A stretch of 64,000 bases of DNA from Verpa conica (taxonomy: Eukaryota; Ascomycota; Pezizomycetes; Pezizales; Morchellaceae): positions 1,178,001 through 1,242,000 of the forward strand of contig JAUFSD010000002.1 of NCBI GenBank assembly GCA_033030425.1, read 5' to 3'. Below are positions 61,693 through 64,000 of the stretch, piece by piece. The position numbers and the translations under genes were made by a program. Under the pieces are notes generated by a model. It made no database searches and was not told the origin of the DNA. It worked only from the letters and a program-made list of their open reading frames with translations. How positions within the stretch are numbered: position 1 is the first letter of the stretch; each line of letters opens with the position of its first letter.

Positions 61693-62526
61693 GTTGATAG
61701 AGTCGGTTAAGTGAATCGATTATAAAAAAGCAAGATGTGATTGATTAATTTTGGAGATGGAGGAGATTCAGTTGGAGGAGGATGAAAGAGTTGTGAGAAG
61801 GAAGGGAGGAAGGGAGAAGAAGTGCAGGGATGAAGGCTCAGCTCAGCACTACAGAACACGCAAAGACCGCTTTAGGAAAGAAGAACAGATCAGCAACAAA
61901 AGTCTAGCGAGGTTAACGGAGTTGACACTGATGGATGGTTGAGACTACGTGTGAAGAGGAGAGCGAACGAGAGAAAGGGAAGGGGAAGAAGGAGGGAGGA
62001 GGGGAGGCAATAAAGACAGCCTGGTCTAGCCACCCTAACCCTGAATGAGTAAGCAAGCACTAGATACCAGAGCCTCAACCATTTAAGTTGGGCTTGTGTG
62101 ACTTTACATATGGAAAGCGTGATAGATACATGTATATATGTAGCAGGACAAGACGAGTTGTCCTTGGGACACATATATTCTGAGGAGAAAGCCTTCAGTT
62201 TAAGAGTTAATGATCAGAATCTGATCCATACACCACCTATCGCTAAATAAGAACATACATGTATACAGGGAAAGATCTTGACCTTCTTGAACTTTAGAGC
62301 ATGTACATGTAGGGACCCTACTCCACAGCATAGCTACAAGTGATATTTCGAGAGTCCATGTGCACTTATCTATGAAACCTAACCCTTACTTGAGAGATTA
62401 TGATCCCTTGCCCTTACTATGTAATTCCTGATAGATAAAACAAGACATCTCGACAGCTGCAGGACACAATCACCCTTCACTAACCAAATCTACCCCAAAG
62501 AGTCCCCTCCCGCATACTCGCACGCA
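61693..62526. promoter_or_regulatory. Divergent promoter region SUB2 / RPR2
   Basis: The 834-bp region separates the two start codons. The SUB2 side is purine-rich on the plus strand (likely 5' UTR). Three TACATGTA palindromes cluster within 185 bp (62127, 62256, 62304). No gene is seen. Confidence 0.5.
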
Positions 62527-63129
62527 ATGGTGAAATCTAAAGCCCGCCAGCCTACCAACAAGCCGCATGCCCCAAATCCTCACCTCTACGCCCGCATAAA
62601 CTTCCTCTACCAATCTGCCCAACTCCTCTCCCAGCCCCAGCCTAGCAACCCCAACGCTAGCAACCCCCTCTCGCGCTTCTACCTCTCCAACGCCCGTACT
62701 GTCGCAAAAAAATCAGTACTCCGTCTCTCGCCGGTCCTCAAGCGTTCCATCTGCAAGCGATGCGATGCTCTCCTAATCCCCGGCGCCACAAGCACTCATA
62801 GGATCGTGAACGATAGTCGTGGCGGACGAAAACCCTGGGCAGATGTGTTAGTTGTCGAGTGTAATGGCTGTAGTACAGTGAAGAGGTTCCCAGTGGGTAT
62901 GGAAACCAAGAAGAAGGACTGGAAGCTATGGAGTGAGAGACCGGATGTACTCATTGGTGAGGAAGACGCGGCTGAGTCACAAAAGACCAGTCCTGGGAGT
63001 CAAGAGCAGAAACGAAGAACCGCCATGGAAATAGATAAAACGGAGGGCCCTGTTCCCCACAAGGCCGAAAAACCAGTCCCAGGGGATACTGTTGACATGA
63101 CAACAGATATAGCAAGGATAGATAAATAA
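62527..63129 (+). CDS. RPR2: RNase P/MRP protein subunit, Rpr2/Rpp21 family
   Basis: A single exon of 200 codons. The Rpr2 domain spans about 15-145: an N-terminal helix (LYARINFLYQSAQLL), basic NARTVAKKSVLRLSPVLKR, then two Cys pairs, CKRC and CNGC, forming the zinc site. This is followed by KRFPVG. Rpr2/Rpp21 is a subunit of the nuclear RNase P that matures tRNA 5' ends. The C-terminal 55 residues are polar and disordered. The second Cys pair plus the spacing identify the family, though Snm1-type proteins share it. Confidence 0.88.
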   Translation: MVKSKARQPTNKPHAPNPHLYARINFLYQSAQLLSQPQPSNPNASNPLSRFYLSNARTVAKKSVLRLSPVLKRSICKRCDALLIPGATSTHRIVNDSRGGRKPWADVLVVECNGCSTVKRFPVGMETKKKDWKLWSERPDVLIGEEDAAESQKTSPGSQEQKRRTAMEIDKTEGPVPHKAEKPVPGDTVDMTTDIARIDK

Positions 63130-64000
63130 CTTATGGGTAGGGTACCATTAATTTTCAGAACTAGTTGACTCGGACATCACCGCATGTATTTACTCTAGGC
63201 ATTCTAAGAATAAAGCACGTATGTATTGTACGTACTCCTAGATACACGTAGTGGAGAGATCCAGGATCCCGATAAACCTTAACTACCGCCCACTCCGTAT
63301 GCCATACTATACCCTATGTCGTGCGTGACCTTTATGTAAAGGAAAAGGAAAGCTCGCGATGTCCATGTCGGCACTTAGCTAACGTAACGTAAGGTCCACA
63401 TTGCCCCCGCGCGCAGCTAACACACGGTAACAAGCCCGCGTTTCGGGGAATGCCACGACGCACGCTTCTACCCTTCTTCGTGTTTCAAGATTTGTATTCT
63501 GTGCTCGTAATATAACACAAGTTATACGTACGGCACGGATGTAAGTCAGTCTGCTGAGGTTTTCATCAAATAAGCATAAAATCTATTTACATCTCTCCAC
63601 TATCCTATCTAAAATAAAAATAAAATCCCCTCCCCTGTACACGCTCCACAAACATCCACCCACGATATAACAGTCTAGCTAAAGGACTAAGGAAATCATT
63701 GACATAATAAAAAAACTAGATGAACATCCTTGATTAATATGGTGCGATGTTCGCAGCTGCCCCCCCTTTGGTGCTCAGCCCCATAGATCTTAGGAGTGAC
63801 TAAATACTACTTAATAATGAAGACATCAAGGTATTAAAAAGAAAAAGGTAGGAGAGGATAAGCTTCCATGCCCAGAGGGAACAAAGATGCCCGCATATGC
63901 TTGGGTGAGAGATGAGGGAGAACATGTATGTTGAAAAAAGAAAAATCGTGAGATGCAAAAACGACAAAAAGAAAATAAAGGAATAATAGAAACACAATAA
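63130..64000. other. Gene-free right edge
   Basis: No gene is supported. AT-rich sequence from about 63590 may be the 3' UTR of a minus-strand or unseen neighbour beyond the window. Confidence 0.4.

Overview
The window is nuclear DNA from a filamentous ascomycete (Pezizomycotina). Genes carry short spliceosomal introns, mostly 46-80 nt with GT..AG ends. Families include fungal Rec8, NIMA kinase, a BIM1-like copper protein and a fungal STAND (NACHT-ankyrin) relic. Genus is not determinable; an early-diverging lineage such as Pezizomycetes is a guess. Gene models were built by hand: splice sites were chosen so that reading frame and family similarity continue across every junction. Coordinates give the whole CDS span and exons are listed in the evidence.

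Layout. 1-7 kb: a class 3 lipase (+) and an ankyrin/BTB protein of the ABTB1/YIL001W type (-). 7-13 kb: an AT-rich decayed region with a 523-bp TA-flanked inverted-repeat element and a long STAND NACHT-ankyrin pseudogene. 13-19 kb: three consecutive genes that together look like a reductive copper-uptake locus, namely a ferric/cupric reductase (-), a CTR copper transporter (+) and a BIM1-like N-terminal-His copper-binding GPI protein (-). 20-24 kb: AT-rich desert with one doubtful ORF. 24-31 kb: CNL1 (BLOC-1), REC8 cohesin, and a serine-rich conserved-looking protein. 31-38 kb: gene desert holding three TA-flanked MITEs. 38-64 kb: dense housekeeping block with RPL9, SEN1 helicase, NIMA kinase, FMP46-like redox protein, gephyrin-like molybdenum cofactor enzyme, thiamine-type Nudix hydrolase, RPB8, ELP4, a degenerate THI6-like protein, SUB2 and RPR2.

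How parts may work together. Fre reduces Cu(II) or Fe(III), CTR imports Cu(I), and BIM1-type X325 proteins help copper import at the cell surface; their adjacency (divergent, then convergent) is the best candidate for a functional cluster here. Several housekeeping pairs share short divergent promoters: cnxE/Nudix about 0.26 kb, RPB8/ELP4 about 0.22 kb, SUB2/RPR2 about 0.8 kb. The THI6-like protein keeps the two-domain architecture but lacks most recognisable catalytic motifs. The palindrome TACATGTA occurs at least 16 times, always between genes. No tRNA, rRNA or CRISPR array was recognised.
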